Of a DNA stretch of 41,457 nucleotides, positions 15,555 to 22,660 are shown piece by piece. The notes beneath the pieces were generated by a model. The model had not been told where the DNA came from. It ran no database searches and worked only from the letters and a program-made list of their open reading frames with translations. The stretch covers positions 1 to 41,457 of the forward strand of contig SGZL01000008.1 in assembly GCA_004213955.1 (NCBI GenBank), read 5' to 3'. Each line of letters opens with the position of its first letter. Position 1 is the first letter of the stretch. The translations under genes were made by a program, and so were the position numbers. The stretch is from Gammaproteobacteria bacterium (GTDB taxonomy: Bacteria > Pseudomonadota > Gammaproteobacteria > Magnimaribacterales > AG-339-G14).

Positions 15555-16100
15555 TTAATTAGATTTGGCAAAAATTGTATCTCGATAAAATCTCAATTCT
15601 TTAATTGATTCGTAGACGTCTGCTTGGGCTCGATGCGCAGCTTTTTTTGTGGAATGTTGCATTGAAATTTCTGGTCTCCAACGTTTAGTTAGCTCTTTTA
15701 CAGAACTGACGTCAATACAGCGATAGTGAAAATGATCCTCTAATTCTGGCATGTATAAGCTTAAAAATTTTCGGTCATGCCAAACTGTGTTTCCGCATAG
15801 AGGAGAGGCATTTTTTTCCACATGCTCTCTTAGAAACCTCAAAGTCTCCTGCTCTGCCTCTTCTTGGTTGATCTTGCTGTTGAGAACATCCTCAATTAAT
15901 CCAGACGCACCGTGATGGCTTTGATTCCAATCGTCCATAGCATCTATGTACTCTTGAGGTTGAGAAACTACTAAATTAGGTCCGTCAATAATTTCAGTGA
16001 GATCTTCGTTAGTGACCGCTGTAAAGATTTCAATGATCCGCTCAGCATTAGGATCCAACCCTGTCATTTCTAAATCTAACCAGATTAATTTTTTTTCCAT
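15555..16100 (-). CDS. orn: oligoribonuclease
   Basis: 3'-5' exonuclease that finishes RNA decay and degrades pGpG; 181 residues as in E. coli. The DEDDh active site shows WLDLEMTGLDP at the N-terminus (D9, E11), HDRKFLSLYMPE in the middle and HRAQADVYESI near the C-terminus. It is divergent from ubiE across 37 bases and heads the miaB-ybeZ-ybeY-corC strand. Confidence 0.97.
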   Translation of the reverse strand: MEKKLIWLDLEMTGLDPNAERIIEIFTAVTNEDLTEIIDGPNLVVSQPQEYIDAMDDWNQSHHGASGLIEDVLNSKINQEEAEQETLRFLREHVEKNASPLCGNTVWHDRKFLSLYMPELEDHFHYRCIDVSSVKELTKRWRPEISMQHSTKKAAHRAQADVYESIKELRFYRDTIFAKSN

Positions 16101-16137
16101 ACGATTACTCTACAATAGTAACAAAATAAGAGAATTT

Positions 16138-16893
16138 ATGACGAAAGAGAATAAAGACGAAACTCATTTTGGTTACAAAAAAGTTAACTCTAAAGAAAAA
16201 CCTGATTTGGTTAAAGAAGTTTTTGATTCAGTATCAAATAAATACGATCTTATGAACGATCTTATGTCTTTAGGAGTTCATAGATTGTGGAAAAAAGCGA
16301 CCATTCAGATGAGTAACTTAAAATTAGGAAATTCTGTTTTGGATGTCGCCGGTGGAACTGGAGACCTTGCTATTTTATTTTCAGACCTTGTAGGCAAATC
16401 AGGCTCTGTTTTTCTCTCAGACATCAACGAAAAGATGTTAAAAGTTGGTAGAGACAGGCTTATAGATGCAGGATGCAATAACGTTTCGAACCTTGTAGCA
16501 GACGCAGAAACGTTACCTTTCGAAGACGAGAAATTTCATTGCATTTCTATAGCCTTTGGAATTAGAAATGTCACTAATAAAGATCAAGCTTTAAGAGAGT
16601 TTTACAGATGTTTAAAGCCCGGTGGAAGATTATTGGTTTTAGAATTTTCTAATCCTGAATACAATTGGCTTTCAGAATTATACGATCTTTACTCTTTCAA
16701 TCTCTTGCCAAAACTTGGGCAATGGGTTGCCGGAGACAGTAAAAGTTACGAATACTTGGCTGAATCTATAAGAATGCATCCAAAGCAAGACGAATTTTTA
16801 AAAATGATGAATGAAGCAGGATTCAAAAATTCTGAATATCAAAATATGACTGGTGGAATTGTTGCATTACACTTTGGTGAAAAAGTTACATGA
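16138..16893 (+). CDS. ubiE: ubiquinone/menaquinone C-methyltransferase
   Basis: SAM-dependent C-methyltransferase of ubiquinone synthesis (also demethylmenaquinone where present). 251 residues from the ATG at 16138, exactly the E. coli length; the frame is open further upstream but that stretch lies inside orn and is not UbiE-like. Motifs: FDSVSNKYDLMNDLMSLGVHRLWK near residue 30 (abbreviated), VLDVAGGTGDLA for SAM binding, ISIAFGIRNVTN, and KPGGRLLVLEFS. Its stop overlaps the ubiB start as ATGA. The usual gammaproteobacterial ubiJ between ubiE and ubiB is absent. Confidence 0.97.
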   Translation: MTKENKDETHFGYKKVNSKEKPDLVKEVFDSVSNKYDLMNDLMSLGVHRLWKKATIQMSNLKLGNSVLDVAGGTGDLAILFSDLVGKSGSVFLSDINEKMLKVGRDRLIDAGCNNVSNLVADAETLPFEDEKFHCISIAFGIRNVTNKDQALREFYRCLKPGGRLLVLEFSNPEYNWLSELYDLYSFNLLPKLGQWVAGDSKSYEYLAESIRMHPKQDEFLKMMNEAGFKNSEYQNMTGGIVALHFGEKVT

Positions 16894-18437
16894 CAGCCCT
16901 ATTTCGTTTTTTAAAAATCACTTACTTATTTTTTAGCTATCGGCTCAATGAGATTTTTCCCAAAGAAGCATTACCTAAATGGCTCTTTTTTTTGTTTTTG
17001 CTGAGTCCTTTTAGATTTTCTAAAAAAAAGAAATCTTCTGGAGAAAGGCTTGCAGAAGCTTTAGAGAAAGCTGGTCCGGTGTTTATAAAATTTGGACAAA
17101 TCCTATCGACGAGACCCGATCTTTTGGATAAAGAAGTAGTTGCGTCATTAAAAAAATTCCAAAACAATTTAAAACCTTTTGAAGCAAGGGCAGCTAAAGA
17201 AATAATTGAGTCAGACTTGGGCAAGCCTATAAATGAAATCTTTGTTGACTTTAATGATGTGCCTCTTGCAGCCGCCTCTATTGCTCAAGTTCACGAAGCA
17301 GAGCTGAAGACTGGAGAAAAAGTCGTAGTAAAAGTTGTACGTCCAGGCCTAGAAAAAAAAATAAGAAAAGATCTGGCATTATTAAAAGCCATTGGCTTCC
17401 TTGCTACCAAATTTAAGTCTGATGCGAAGAGATTAAAATTAAAAGAAATGATCGATGAGTATGAATTGGTTATTAATTCAGAAGTTGATTTAAAAAAGGA
17501 GGCCGGAAATACAATTCAAACTGCTAATTTTTTTGAAAATAATGAGCTGTTATATGTACCAAAAACATATGTGGAATTTTCGGGTTTAAAAACCCTTACT
17601 TTAGAAAAAATTGAAGGCATTCCTGTGACTGATGTGGAGACATTGAGAGATAAAGAAGTAGATTTAAAGCTGCTTGCTGAACGCGGGGTTAGTATTTTTT
17701 TTAAACAATTATTTGAAGATAATTTTTTTCACGCAGACATGCATCCAGGAAATATTTTTGTGGATGCTACCAATCCTAAATCACCATCTTATATTGCGGT
17801 GGATTATGCAATTTGCGGAAGCCTAAGTGAAAAAGAGCAATTACTTATAGGAAAAATGCTTGCTGACATGTTTAGCAAAAATTATTCAGGAGTAGCAAAA
17901 ACTATGATTTCTGCGGGTTGGGTAGATCAATCTACAAAACCCATAGAACTTGAAGTAACCATCAGAACTGCTCTAGATCCAATCTTTGAAAAGCCTTTCA
18001 GCGAAATTAAATTCGGGGAAATGCTTTTGTACCTTTTCGAAGAGACTAGGATTTACAATTTATCTCTTCCTGCTTCCTTACTTTTACTTCATAAAACTCT
18101 TTTAAATATAGAGGGCCTTGGCCGTCAGATTTACCCTGATTTAGATTTATGGAGTACTGCCAAACCATTCATCCAACAATGGATTAATAAAAAATACAAT
18201 CCTGCTAATTTTTTTAAAAAAATTAAAGATGATGTTCCTAATTTATTTGAAAAAGCATATGAACTCCCTGAAAAGTTGGAATCTATGTTTGAAAATATTT
18301 CTAATTTAGATGAATTTAACGACGAGGTTAAAAGTCTAAGAAAAGAGATAAATACGCAAAAGAACTCTATGAATTACTTATTAATAACTTCTGCTGTAAT
18401 TATTATTTCGGTAATATCAATATCATTAACCTTATGA
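16890..18437 (+). CDS. ubiB: UbiB/ADCK atypical kinase-ATPase for ubiquinone synthesis
   Basis: 515-residue member of the ABC1/ADCK/UbiB family (E. coli 546). The family KxGQ motif appears as AGPVFIKFGQILSTRPDLL near residue 65; the A-rich loop is PLAAASIAQVHEAEL, and HADMHPGNIFVD plus VDYAICGSL carry the catalytic-loop and metal-binding parts. A hydrophobic C-terminal segment (last 20 residues, LLITSAVIIISVISISL) is the membrane anchor. It overlaps ubiE and hisE by 4 bases each, so the three are translationally coupled. Confidence 0.95.
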   Translation: MTALFRFLKITYLFFSYRLNEIFPKEALPKWLFFLFLLSPFRFSKKKKSSGERLAEALEKAGPVFIKFGQILSTRPDLLDKEVVASLKKFQNNLKPFEARAAKEIIESDLGKPINEIFVDFNDVPLAAASIAQVHEAELKTGEKVVVKVVRPGLEKKIRKDLALLKAIGFLATKFKSDAKRLKLKEMIDEYELVINSEVDLKKEAGNTIQTANFFENNELLYVPKTYVEFSGLKTLTLEKIEGIPVTDVETLRDKEVDLKLLAERGVSIFFKQLFEDNFFHADMHPGNIFVDATNPKSPSYIAVDYAICGSLSEKEQLLIGKMLADMFSKNYSGVAKTMISAGWVDQSTKPIELEVTIRTALDPIFEKPFSEIKFGEMLLYLFEETRIYNLSLPASLLLLHKTLLNIEGLGRQIYPDLDLWSTAKPFIQQWINKKYNPANFFKKIKDDVPNLFEKAYELPEKLESMFENISNLDEFNDEVKSLRKEINTQKNSMNYLLITSAVIIISVISISLTL

Positions 18438-18760
18438 GCAATCAAACTAATATAATAAATAGACTTTCTTTACTCTTAAGAGAAAGAAAAAATTCTCCGA
18501 ACTCAAGTTCTTACACATCTCAACTTTTCATTGAAGGAACCGAAAAAATCATTGCAAAAATAAAAGAGGAGTCTGAAGAATTAATAGAATCTGCAGAAGC
18601 AGATGTTTTAGATAAAGATTCAATTATTCATGAAGCTGCAGACCTGTTGTTTCACGTCATGGTATTATTAGCTAACGAAGATATTGATCCCTCTAACATT
18701 TTGGAGGAATTAGAAAAAAGAGAAGGTATTTCAGGTTTAGAAGAAAAATCTAAGAGGTAA
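18434..18760 (+). CDS. hisE: phosphoribosyl-ATP pyrophosphohydrolase
   Basis: Second step of histidine synthesis, hydrolysing PR-ATP to PR-AMP. 108 residues, a stand-alone MazG-like HisE rather than the fused HisIE of enterobacteria. The signature [13 protein letters not shown] and [14 protein letters not shown] are the metal-binding helices. Stand-alone hisE next to tatA is Pseudomonas-type synteny, but the hisI gene that usually precedes it is not here. Confidence 0.93.
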   Translation: MSNQTNIINRLSLLLRERKNSPNSSSYTSQLFIEGTEKIIAKIKEESEELIESAEADVLDKDSIIHEAADLLFHVMVLLANEDIDPSNILEELEKREGISGLEEKSKR

Positions 18761-18762
18761 AA

Positions 18763-18942
18763 ATGGGTTTTGGTGGAATAAGTATTTGGCAACTTTTAAT
18801 CATACTAGCAATCATAATTCTTATTTTTGGAACAAGAAGATTCAAAAATATAGGCGGTGATTTAGGCTCAGCTTTTAAAAGTTTTAGAAAAGCTGTCAAA
18901 GAAGAACCTGTAGAGGAAAAAAAAGAAGACGATCCTCAATAA
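18763..18942 (+). CDS. tatA: Sec-independent translocase subunit TatA
   Basis: 59 residues: [20 protein letters not shown] (residues 1-20), then [21 protein letters not shown]. This is the short N-terminal transmembrane helix, the FG hinge and the amphipathic helix with the [10 protein letters not shown] consensus of TatA/E. The acidic-lysine tail ([13 protein letters not shown]) is typical. TatA forms the pore of the twin-arginine export pathway. It lies 2 bases after hisE and directly abuts tatB. Confidence 0.95.
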   Translation: MGFGGISIWQLLIILAIIILIFGTRRFKNIGGDLGSAFKSFRKAVKEEPVEEKKEDDPQ

Positions 18943-19134
18943 ATGTTTGATATCGGTTTCTTTGAGATTTTAATAATCTGTTTTATTTCCTTAATTATTT
19001 TAGGACCATCCAGACTTCCCGCTTTTATAACTTCAGTCGAAGAAATTTATCTTAAATTCAAAAGTGGTTTTAGAAAGTTAAAACAAGAGCTTTATTCCGA
19101 AGGCTTTAAAAATCAAAAAAAAGAAGATGATTGA
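18943..19134 (+). CDS. tatB: Sec-independent translocase subunit TatB, very short
   Basis: 63 residues. The N-terminus MFDIGFFEILIICFISLIILGPSRLP (shown to residue 20 as MFDIGFFEILIICFISLIIL) carries the TatB-specific MFDIGF opening, the transmembrane helix and the GP hinge. E. coli TatB is 171 residues, so nearly all of the cytoplasmic tail is missing; a short amphipathic helix remains. Position between tatA and tatC and the MFDIGF motif favour TatB over a second TatA. It abuts tatA and overlaps tatC by 8 bases. Confidence 0.9.
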   Translation: MFDIGFFEILIICFISLIILGPSRLPAFITSVEEIYLKFKSGFRKLKQELYSEGFKNQKKEDD

Positions 19135-19840
19135 AGATAAAAATTCAATCATATTTCAGTTGGGTTTATTAAGGAATATGCTTCTGAGAGCTATGAGTAT
19201 GCTTGCTATTTGCTTTATTGTATTAACCTTTTTTCAAGAAACTATCTATTTATTTGTTGCAGAACCTTTAATGAAATTTCTTCCAGAAAATTCGTCGATG
19301 ATAGCCACAGGTGTAGCTTCTCCTTTTTTAACGCCTTTAAAACTAAGCTTTTACGCGGCTTTATTTTTAGCAATTCCCTATTTGATTGTTGAAATTTGGA
19401 ACTTTATTTCGCCCGGACTTTATAGAAACGAGAGACTGCTATCAGTGTCTCTGAGTGCTTCTAGTATTATTTTATTTTATGCTGGCATGGCATTTGCTTT
19501 CTATTTAGTTTTCCCGTTAATTTTCTCTTTTTTTATTCAGTCAGCGCCTTCAGAAGTGGCTGTCATGACGGACATTGCACAATATTTGGATTTCATTATC
19601 ACAATTTTATTAGCTTTTGGATTTGCCTTTGAAATGCCTATTTTAATTCTCGCATTAATCTGGGGAGGATTGTCTTCCAGAGAAAGCTTATCTCAAGCAA
19701 GACCATATGTAATTGTTGGTTGTTTTGTAGTTGGGATGTTACTCACTCCACCCGATGTTATTAGTCAGACTTTACTAGCCATTCCAACTTGGCTTCTATT
19801 TGAATTGGGTTTGCTTTTATCAAGATTCATAAAAAAATGA
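19127..19840 (+). CDS. tatC: Sec-independent translocase subunit TatC
   Basis: 237-residue polytopic membrane protein with six hydrophobic segments, the receptor for twin-arginine signal peptides. Conserved blocks: SPFLTPLKLSFYAALFLAIPYL, the FISPGLYRNERL loop, FAFYLVFPLIFSFF, FGFAFEMPILI and the P-rich LLTPPDVISQTLLAIPTWLLFELGLLL end (each abbreviated within family alignments). It follows tatB with an 8-base overlap and its stop overlaps the next start as ATGA. Confidence 0.96.
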   Translation: MIEDKNSIIFQLGLLRNMLLRAMSMLAICFIVLTFFQETIYLFVAEPLMKFLPENSSMIATGVASPFLTPLKLSFYAALFLAIPYLIVEIWNFISPGLYRNERLLSVSLSASSIILFYAGMAFAFYLVFPLIFSFFIQSAPSEVAVMTDIAQYLDFIITILLAFGFAFEMPILILALIWGGLSSRESLSQARPYVIVGCFVVGMLLTPPDVISQTLLAIPTWLLFELGLLLSRFIKK

Positions 19841-20256
19841 ATAATAATTCAAGAATGATGCTTGGATATCTAGGATTCATCCCTTTTGGGATACTTACCA
19901 TCTTGCCCTGGATCCTAGGTGAAGCCTTTACGAAACAAGCTTACTTTTTACTGACGGTCTATGGCGCAATTATTATGTCCTTTCTTGCAGGAATGAGTTG
20001 GGGTTGGAATATTTCAAGTAAAAAAAATTTAACTTTGGGGATTTTATTCTCTTTAATTAGTTTTTTTTCAATTATTATTGGCTACTTTTTTTTACAAGTG
20101 GCGTTGATAATTTTTGCAATAACTTTTCCTTTATTCTATATTTTTGAAAAACATGCGAATGAATTTATGAGTGATGAAACTTATCTTAAACTTAGAAGAA
20201 ATCTTACCTCAGCCGTTTCAGGATGTTTTTTACTTAGCCTTTTAACTACTTTTTAA
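19837..20256 (+). CDS. DUF3429 family membrane protein
   Basis: 139 residues with about four hydrophobic segments. The block YGAIIMSFLAGMSWGW near residue 42 and the ending YLKLRRNLTSAVS match what I recall of DUF3429 proteins. Function is unknown. It is translationally coupled to tatC by an ATGA overlap and followed 2 bases later by another small membrane protein, so it belongs to the ubiE-tatC operon. Confidence 0.75.
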   Translation: MNNNSRMMLGYLGFIPFGILTILPWILGEAFTKQAYFLLTVYGAIIMSFLAGMSWGWNISSKKNLTLGILFSLISFFSIIIGYFFLQVALIIFAITFPLFYIFEKHANEFMSDETYLKLRRNLTSAVSGCFLLSLLTTF

Positions 20257-20258
20257 TC

Positions 20259-20501
20259 ATGATAAGGATCTTATTAATTGCAGCATTTGTTTTAATAACT
20301 TTTTTAATTATTGGGAAACTTCTTGCTAGCAAAAATCGAAATAGACCAAAAATCTTAAGTTACTTTATTGCAATTATTATTGTTGCCGCAATCATAGGAT
20401 TTAGCATTTGGTTACTTCCAAGATTAGGAATCAACGTTTCCGGATTTCTGCAGAGAATATTACCTCTAATAAATACTATAAGAGGATTTTTACCCTTCTA
20501 A
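20259..20501 (+). CDS. small two-helix membrane protein, unknown
   Basis: 80 residues. Two strong hydrophobic segments (IRILLIAAFVLITFLIIGKLL and SYFIAIIIVAAIIGFSIWLL, each about 20 residues) are separated by the basic loop ASKNRNRPK. The C-terminal part is amphipathic. I do not recognise a family. The spacing (2 bases after the DUF3429 gene) supports a real gene at the end of the ubiE-tat operon. Its last 12 bases overlap the 3' end of the convergent aldolase gene. Confidence 0.65.
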   Translation: MIRILLIAAFVLITFLIIGKLLASKNRNRPKILSYFIAIIIVAAIIGFSIWLLPRLGINVSGFLQRILPLINTIRGFLPF

Positions 20502-21500
20502 ATCTTCAGCCCATTTTCCTAAAGCAGCGAGTCTATTCATTTTTGCGCGATGTGAAAAAGCCTCTTGTGCGTTCACCACATTTTCACTTTGTCCTAACCA
20601 GGATTTTAAAGCAGCTTGTTGTAAAGCTCGGCCATATGAAAAAGTGAGTTTCCAAGGATTGCCGCCTAGTTTATTTAAAGCGTCTAAATTTGCAGTAGCA
20701 TCGATATCAGACTGGCCGCCAGATAAGAAAGCAATTCCAGGTAAATCTTCTGGGACATTTTCGAGTAAACATTTCATGGTCAATTCAGCAACATCTTCGT
20801 GAGTTAATTGAGAAGAAGAACCTTGCCCTGCAAGCACCATATTAGGTTTTAGAATAACCCCTTTAATATTAACTCCTTTACTCTCTAAATTAGCAAATAA
20901 GGAATTTAAACATCTTGAAGTCGCATCGAAACAAGCATCTGCTGAGTGTTCACCATCCATTAAAACTTCTGGCTCCACAATCGGCACCATATTGCTCTGC
21001 TGAACAATTTTTGCGTAATCTGCAAGTGCTTGCATATTAGCCTCTATGCAGTTGTCACTTGGCATGTTTTCACCTATTTTAATAACAGCACGCCACTTCG
21101 TGAACTTAGCTCCGAGACTTTCATACTCTGTACAACGTTCTTCAAGGCCATCTAAGCCTCCAGTTAGAACCTCCTCAGAATCATTAATTGACGCGACACC
21201 TTTATCAACTTTAATTCCTGGAAGTGCTCCAGTTTTCAAAATTACATCTTTTAAAAGAGTGTTGTCTGCAGATGCTTGTCTTAAAGTCTCATCAAATAAA
21301 ATGACACCGCTAATATTTTCATCCATGCCTGAAGCACGAAATAATAGTTCACGATAATCACGTCTAGAAGTTTCAGTAGATTCGGTATTGATTGCATCAA
21401 ATCTTTTACCTATGGTTGGCGTGCTTTCATCAGCAGCCAAGAATCCTTTGCCATCGGCTACAAGATAATTTGCGATATCTTCAATATTTGTAAATGTCAT
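20490..21500 (-). CDS. class I fructose-bisphosphate aldolase
   Basis: 336 residues, clearly the eukaryote-like class I (Schiff base) aldolase: GKGFLAADESTPTIGKRF near residue 17, GVILFDETLRQ near 65, KWRAVIKI near 135, EPEVLMDGEHS near 176 and the lysine nucleophile K218 in GVILKPNMV. It cleaves fructose 1,6-bisphosphate to DHAP and glyceraldehyde 3-phosphate without a metal. It sits 2 bases after pgk in a tkt-pgk-fba string where most gammaproteobacteria carry a class II zinc aldolase. Confidence 0.95.
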   Translation of the reverse strand: MTFTNIEDIANYLVADGKGFLAADESTPTIGKRFDAINTESTETSRRDYRELLFRASGMDENISGVILFDETLRQASADNTLLKDVILKTGALPGIKVDKGVASINDSEEVLTGGLDGLEERCTEYESLGAKFTKWRAVIKIGENMPSDNCIEANMQALADYAKIVQQSNMVPIVEPEVLMDGEHSADACFDATSRCLNSLFANLESKGVNIKGVILKPNMVLAGQGSSSQLTHEDVAELTMKCLLENVPEDLPGIAFLSGGQSDIDATANLDALNKLGGNPWKLTFSYGRALQQAALKSWLGQSENVVNAQEAFSHRAKMNRLAALGKWAEDLEG

Positions 21501-21502
21501 TT

Positions 21503-22660
21503 CTATTCTCCCAAATTTTTTTTACTAATTAATTCTAAACTCGGTAGCGAACCAAGTTCAATGTATTCCAAAAAAGCTCCTCCTCCTGTAGAGGCATAAT
21601 CAACTGAGTCCATCATCTGGATCTTAGAAAAAGCCGCTAAAGTCTCGCCTCCTCCAATGATTGTCATCGCATTAGCTTCGGCAATTTTTTTTGCTATGCC
21701 TTCTGTGCCTTTGGAAAATCTATCGTCTTCAAATTTTCCAAGCGGTCCATTCCAAACAATTGTATTTGCATCTTCAATATATTGACTAAAAGCCTCCACG
21801 GATTGTTGGCCAACATCAAAAATTACATCTTCATCTGATAAATCGTTTATGCTTTTCTCAGAAACATAAGATCCATTGCTCACAACAACGAAAGTAGGAA
21901 TTACAATTTGTGGGTGTTCAATAATTTTTTTTGCAACATCAAGAAAACTTGGTTCGAATAAAGATTTCCCTATATTTTTGCCTTGAGCTGCATAACAAGT
22001 ATTTGCCAAAGCGCCTCCGACTATTAGCCAATCGCAATGATTAGTTAATGATTCTATTACATTAATTTTGGTCGAAATTTTGGAGCCTCCGATGATTCCC
22101 AATAGCGGTTTATCTGGAGAAAGAACAATTTTTTCAAGTGCTTTCATTTCTTGTTCAATCAATAAACCAAAACATGCTTCCTCAACAAAGTTCACGATTC
22201 CATAAGTTGAAGCTTGTTTTCGGTGTGCAGTTCCGAAAGCATCCATTACAAAAATATCACCTAACTCACCTAATTTTTCTGAAAGTTCATCTTCATTATC
22301 TTGTTCTCCAGCAAAAGCTCTTACATTTTCTAACATAACTAAAGAATTACTGGATTTTAGTTCTTCGATAGACTTAACTAGTTTTACTTCTTTTTGTAAA
22401 AGCTCTCCCAACCTTTTAGCTACTGGGGCAAGTGAAAATTCTTCTGATACTGAATTCTGTTCAGAAGGCCGCCCTAAATGGGTAAGGATTTTTAAATCAT
22501 TGGTTTGTTCCAATATATATTCAATCGTAGGGATAGATCTCAACAATCGCTCGTCATCTAACAACACCCCATTTTCAATGGGAACGTTGTAATCAACTCT
22601 CAATACAGCTGATTTGCCTTCAAAACTTTTTGATGCAATAAAACTGCTTTCAAAGCTCAT
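21503..22660 (-). CDS. pgk: phosphoglycerate kinase
   Basis: Reversible transfer of phosphate between 1,3-bisphosphoglycerate and ADP. 385 residues (E. coli 387). Motifs: VLRVDYNVPIENG near residue 20 (N-domain signature), HLGRP near 61, FVMDAFGTAHR, GGSKISTKINVI and the C-terminal STGGGAFLEYIELGSLPSLE (abbreviated). Its ATG overlaps the tkt stop as ATGA. The epd/gap gene usually between tkt and pgk is missing. Confidence 0.97.
   Translation of the reverse strand: MSFESSFIASKSFEGKSAVLRVDYNVPIENGVLLDDERLLRSIPTIEYILEQTNDLKILTHLGRPSEQNSVSEEFSLAPVAKRLGELLQKEVKLVKSIEELKSSNSLVMLENVRAFAGEQDNEDELSEKLGELGDIFVMDAFGTAHRKQASTYGIVNFVEEACFGLLIEQEMKALEKIVLSPDKPLLGIIGGSKISTKINVIESLTNHCDWLIVGGALANTCYAAQGKNIGKSLFEPSFLDVAKKIIEHPQIVIPTFVVVSNGSYVSEKSINDLSDEDVIFDVGQQSVEAFSQYIEDANTIVWNGPLGKFEDDRFSKGTEGIAKKIAEANAMTIIGGGETLAAFSKIQMMDSVDYASTGGGAFLEYIELGSLPSLELISKKNLGE

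Noticed and set aside
15997-16137. In-frame upstream extension of ubiE by 47 codons
   Set aside because: It lies inside orn on the other strand, has no UbiE-like residues, and the ATG at 16138 gives the exact E. coli length.
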